Source: Pezizomycotina sp. ARF18 | Taxonomy: Eukaryota; Ascomycota | Length of the DNA: 64,000 nucleotides | Reading direction: 5' to 3' | Assembly (NCBI GenBank): GCA_002224055.1 | Contig: AZLU01000016.1 | Location: forward strand, 186,755-250,754 | Part shown: one piece after another, positions 59,901-64,000 of the stretch | Layout of the letters: each line of letters starts with the position of its first letter | How positions within the stretch are numbered: position 1 is the stretch's first letter | The notes under the pieces: generated by a model | What the model saw: the letters and a program-made list of their open reading frames with translations, nothing else | What the model was told of the DNA's origin: nothing | Database searches by the model: none | Position numbers and translations under genes: made by a program

Positions 59901-61757
59901 CTCCAGACTGAACCTTACACCCACAGAAACCAAGCTTATTTCAAGTTAGGAGCTTCAGGTACCGTTGAGAAGCTTAGCAGGTTCCTCACCATGTCGCCAG
60001 CGAATCTAGTGGGGCTTACAATGAACTGTGATCGTCAGGCACGAATGACCCGGTTCAATATGGTAGATCCGCCTCTATCCATGGTTATATAACTGTGGAA
60101 CAACTGATCATGAATGAAACGTAAGGTCTTTGTAATTTCGGTAACGAGGGATACGAGGCGAGGAACCTCGATCTTTCTACCATTTTCATCTGCTCTGAGG
60201 TCAAAGCGCTCGTTTACTATGGTTCCATCTTAGCCTTAGCGTCAGGTCCCAAAAAACTTGTGCTCTGAACCTCGTATTTTGCGTTTTACATGGAAGTGCT
60301 GGCACGGAACAGGGACATAGCGGCAGTAGAAGTAGACTATCAAGCTTTTCCTATTTAGGACTTATACTTTTGTCTGAACTACTATCTTTAGCCTCCAGTA
60401 AATTGGGATCGTTGACGTTCATGATGCGTAGTTTAAATCAATATCTGCTAGTGTTTATACACTCTTAAATGATTTTAAATACATGGTTTCAAGTAAATGC
60501 AATCTTAGCCTAAAATACCTATCTCCTAATTAATCTACACCGAGCTGCAATTTGCAAGTATCCCGCCTAAAGATTCTTCTCGCTGCTTCTCTAGTACTCA
60601 CAATCCCAAGTGTGTTCTGTAAATAGCTCGATAGAATGACGATGTCATCGCACCGGCATATTCAAGAAACCTGATGCTTACGATCTCTCTAGCTTATTCT
60701 TTGAAAATATTATCTCCGGACCTTTCCGCCTCTATCAAGTCCGAAGTAACCACGTAGCATATATCTACGCTTTTTCTACCGAACCTGCTTCACTTTTGGG
60801 TATTAAATAATGTAGCTATGGCTCCTAGATTCAGCCTTAACTTTTCATAGTACTTACTTCTAAACGTGTCGATGTTCTGGGTCTTCTACTTTGCGTGTAT
60901 TAAAGAGAAGAGCATCCTTTATGCTAGGATTCAAGCAGAAATTGTTATTGGGGGCAATCCCGCCAACCCGCCAATATCTAAAATCCTGTTTATCAAACTC
61001 CCTCCGGGTTGACATGTTTAATAATGAAAGAAGTTCAGTGTTAGTGACAGGTAGGGCACTGTTGAGCCTAACCTACAAAGCTAAACTGGTAACTCGTGAA
61101 GTCTTATAGTATGCGTATAGGGGTAACCATGACAGGAAGTTGGGAACCCGAAATAATATCAGATGGGCGCTATACTATGTTCATGATTCAAAAACTATAT
61201 GCGTATGAGAAGGACAATAACAGTGGACGGTGAATGAGCGGCGTAGCTTTTCCTGCCTTTACGACTTCCAAGATAAGCGAGAATTGATCCTTGATCTTGA
61301 TGTAAACCAATCTGCTATGCTTAATATAAGGCCTCATAGAACTTGTCAGGCAGGCTTGATTACAATACTTCGAATTCTTTTTCGTAGGAGACGACGCATA
61401 GCTAAATGATTCAGCATGGTGCTCCACTAGACTTCGCAACTCGACTCTAAATTGTTCCATATATCGCAAATTCAATCTTTTATTCTTATTATTTATTTAT
61501 TCATTTATTCACCGAGGGAGATTCTGAACGAAGGAACAAAACAAAAAACAAAAAAAAGAACCTGAAAAGAAAATTTCCACAAATAAATTCCCCGTAAAGC
61601 TAAAATTTCCTTCCACTAGCCACAGTTTTTAACAGGCATTTCATAATTGAAGGAATTTGAGATAAAACACGAACGTAGCTTAATTAGAACTCCTAACTAG
61701 CTAGCCTGTACGAGCTGTTTAGTTAACACTATAGGGATTTCACAAGAGGCTGTTCGA
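56980..61757. other. 4.8 kb without recognised gene
   Basis: Upstream of the PPPY gene up to about 57300. A GC-rich spot at 59590-59640 has G runs that could form a quadruplex. Short frames at 57613, 58300, 58691, 59372 and 60891 show no family likeness. 60400-60600 is AT-rich. Confidence 0.35.
59268..59318. repeat. short tandem repeat, unit about 18 bp
   Basis: Three copies of a CCACGATTCAAAAGAACC-like unit with minor differences, followed by CCCACGATTCGG. Read directly. Confidence 0.75.
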
Positions 61758-63430
61758 CTGCCTAATGAGATTTTGAATAGCGTAAGTTGGGGTGATCCAT
61801 CGTTGACTGTAGCAACGAGATTTTACAGTCCTTAAGAAGAACGCCTTTCGTTTCATAGACGTTCGAGAAAACCTCAGGCCGATTTCCTGAAAAGATCGCT
61901 CAATTCCTCGCCGTACCGAAATCACCGTACCGAAATCGCCGTCCTCGGTTTCATATAAGACTACTAATGCAAGCCAACGCGAAGAAATTATCCGTAACGA
62001 GCGTTGCTATGACTTGGAGGCGCTCGGTAACATGCGACTTACGAATAAAAGACTTCACGTCTCCGCCAGTGCATACATGTTCGAAGTTGTCACAATCTTC
62101 GGCGATGTAGAAAAAATACCTGAGAGGATACGGAAAATCGCGCAGTCGGGCTACGCGAAATACACTCGCGAAATATATATCCAAGTGCCGCTTTATGGAA
62201 GCTTATGCCAAGATGGCGGGTGTTAATAGGCTCGGGGAGGAAGCACGCCAAATATATCGCCAGCGTACCTCCCCCACGCCGTGTTCGATATTTTTAGACA
62301 ATGTTTAAAGGAATTCAAGTACGCTTGCGCCGCTTGTTCAAATCTTGCCGTCGGGACCCGTGCTTGAGCATTGGACTGCATCCGTGGCCCAAAAAAGCAC
62401 CTTATCGCCCGCCGTGGTGTTGTAGAACTACCGGGCGATATTCTTTCTGCTCAAGCGGACGTGAAGCTGGAACGCCTCAAGTTTTACGTGAGCTTGAGTG
62501 ACTTGGCGGACTCATCCTGGGAATCAAATGGTATAGGTTCCCCACGAGGCTTTATTGCCTTCTGGGATCTTCCACTCATAAAGCGTCGGTAAGGCCTTCT
62601 TAGTCCGCGTAGTATTAGCTACTCTGCGCTTTATCTTTTTACCGCCCAAACCCTTTTAGCCCTAAAATCGTATTTCTCGGTATAACTGTACTGACGCGAC
62701 AAGCGATCACTCTTCGCTAGCACCAAGGCAATCTCTGTGGAAAGGATCGAGGAGCTGTCAAATCATACATCTTTATTATAACAGTTCCTTTAAGGAGAAC
62801 AAGGACTTAGAAGTCGTCCTAGAAGAAAGGATTTCATGCACGAACTGCAAAAGCATCAGCGTTCGCGGCTGGACCTGGGGACGTGACCCTTGTGTGATCC
62901 GTCCGGGACCTGCCTTTTGCGCTACATTAAAGCGAAACCCACTTCAGCAGAATTAAATAGAAGCCAAATCGCTATATGCCTACTTTCTAAGTACAACCTT
63001 CTCCGCTGCGTTTCTCTGTACGAAATTGTGCTCCGCGTAGATAAATTACGTATCTACCGCTGGGCTGACATCTTCAATACCCTGACATCTCTCAAAACAG
63101 CTGGAATTTGTGAGTTCCTCGGCCGACGGTGCCGTCTCTTTCGAAGGATGGTACGACTCCCTTGTCAATAACGATGCGGGCAAGTACGCGGGAAGGTCGG
63201 TGGAGAGGTATCTCGGTTTCTACCCGAATATTATACAAAGCACTCCTTTTCGGCCGCTAGAGTCGCAGTTTCAGAGGGATTACGACGCCATGGAGCAGCT
63301 GATTATGGAGATTATTGGGACGAGGAGGAATAAAGATAAGGAAGTAGAAGTGATGATGAAGGATTATTTGACGCCTCATTGTCTCCACACACGCGAATGG
63401 ATTCAGTCGAAAAAGGGGTTTGGTGTTTGA
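61758..63430 (+). pseudogene. F-box-family copy C, decayed
   Basis: Seen: VRLPNEILNS (61752-61781) directly before donor GTAAGT, as in copies A and B. Then YDLEALGNMRLTNKRLHVSA, SAYMFEVVTIFGDVEKIPE and SGYAKYTREIYIQ match copy B's YDLATLGSLRLVNKALHSFA, YMFEIVTVSGDINKLP and SGYVRYMQEIFI. Later LRRLFKSC, HLIARRGVVELPGDI, LERLKFYVSLSDL, RWADIFNTLTSLKTA and PFRPLESQFQRDYDAMEQLI match the rest in order, ending at 63430. No start Met precedes the F-box, several frame changes interrupt the body, and the middle (62590-62890) is not recognisable. Compared with copy B it seems older and probably not functional, although part of the damage could be sequencing indels. Confidence 0.62.
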
Positions 63431-64000
63431 AAACCCGCTCCTCATGATCAAAGAGAATTCTTGAAAGCTAAGACCAGATGCCCGGTAGCATTGATGTTAT
63501 ACTTCAAAAGTAGAATTCCCGAAGACTTAATGATTCTTCTGACAACAAAGCTGGAATAATGTAGCATTCCCTGACATTTGTATGGGAACATTGTAGCTAC
63601 ACTCCTTTGGCTTGATGTTAGAAAAGGAGAGTACGTCCTGGCACACCATTTAGTGCTAGTAGACCTCTGGGAGCTAATGAAAAACTGATAAAATAAGAAT
63701 ACAAGGGGCTATTTTACCGTCATCGAGCAGGCAATAGAACAACAGAAGACATATACCCCTATTGATGGACGTCAAAACTGATAGTACTCGCCCTGACCCT
63801 TCACTTGCAAGCTAATCCTGTTGTATCATCGAGTCCGGCTGCATTTGGAAAAGGTTTGTTTCTCAAGCAAACATCAAATGCTCTTGCGAACTTAATCCTC
63901 CGACGCGAGCTATTCGGTGTCAGTATCCCCTGCCCGAGCATCCTTGTTCTTCTAAGTTCGCGCGGGTTTGCAGGACGTGCGGTCGAAAGATATCCCTTTA
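63431..64000. other. 3' flank of F-box copy C; no gene
   Basis: No protein-like frame on either strand up to the window end. Confidence 0.4.

Overview
The window looks like nuclear DNA of a filamentous ascomycete (Pezizomycotina). Reasons: short spliceosomal introns (about 50-145 bp) with GT-AG ends and CTAAC-like branch sites; a RID/Masc1-type cytosine DNA methyltransferase; a fungal hybrid histidine kinase; a microsomal cytochrome P450; an ankyrin protein with the fungal STAND-type N-terminus; a Ser/Gly-rich GPI protein; F-box and BTB families. I see no rRNA and no transposase, reverse transcriptase or integrase frame. The genus cannot be named from this sequence.

Layout. 1-10 kb: a small spliced membrane protein (862-1283, -), a two-domain small protein (3416-4057, -), an unassigned protein (7800-8365, +) and F-box copy A (9619-10135, +). 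11-17 kb: ankyrin protein (-), a truncated CLN3/Btn1 (+) and, converging on it 18 bp away, a secreted Gly/Ser-rich protein (-). 18 kb: a 77-nt-arm foldback. 21-25 kb: P450 (+) and a stand-alone CNH-domain protein (-). 25-30 kb: gene-poor, rich in homopolymers and microsatellites. 30-34 kb: BTB fragment, BTB gene (+), F-box copy B (-). 35.2-38.8 kb: hybrid histidine kinase (-). 41 kb: second foldback and an intron-bearing tRNA-Ala(AGC)-like gene (-) with a duplicated 3' half. 44.6-47.5 kb: RID-like methyltransferase (+). 48-51 kb: large secreted charged helical protein (-). 54-57 kb: GPI-anchored protein (+) and an intact 386-residue disordered protein with a PPPY motif (-). 61.7-63.4 kb: decayed F-box copy C (+).

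Two themes stand out. First, nearly every long gene has a recognisable protein whose reading frame shifts several times. Two adjacent ~101-bp copies at 50.2-50.4 kb differ only by small indels, so uncorrected indel errors in the assembly probably explain many breaks; a few in-frame TAA codons in otherwise steady frames need another explanation (possibly C-to-T change). The 386-residue gene is unbroken, so errors are uneven. Second, repeat-directed silencing may matter here: a RID-type enzyme lies in the same window as three diverged F-box paralogues, a BTB duplicate and foldbacks whose arms differ mostly by C/T transitions.

No operon-like or clearly new multi-gene system was found. The most interesting items are the RID-like methyltransferase, the foldbacks, the three-member F-box family with a fixed intron, and the half-length CLN3.
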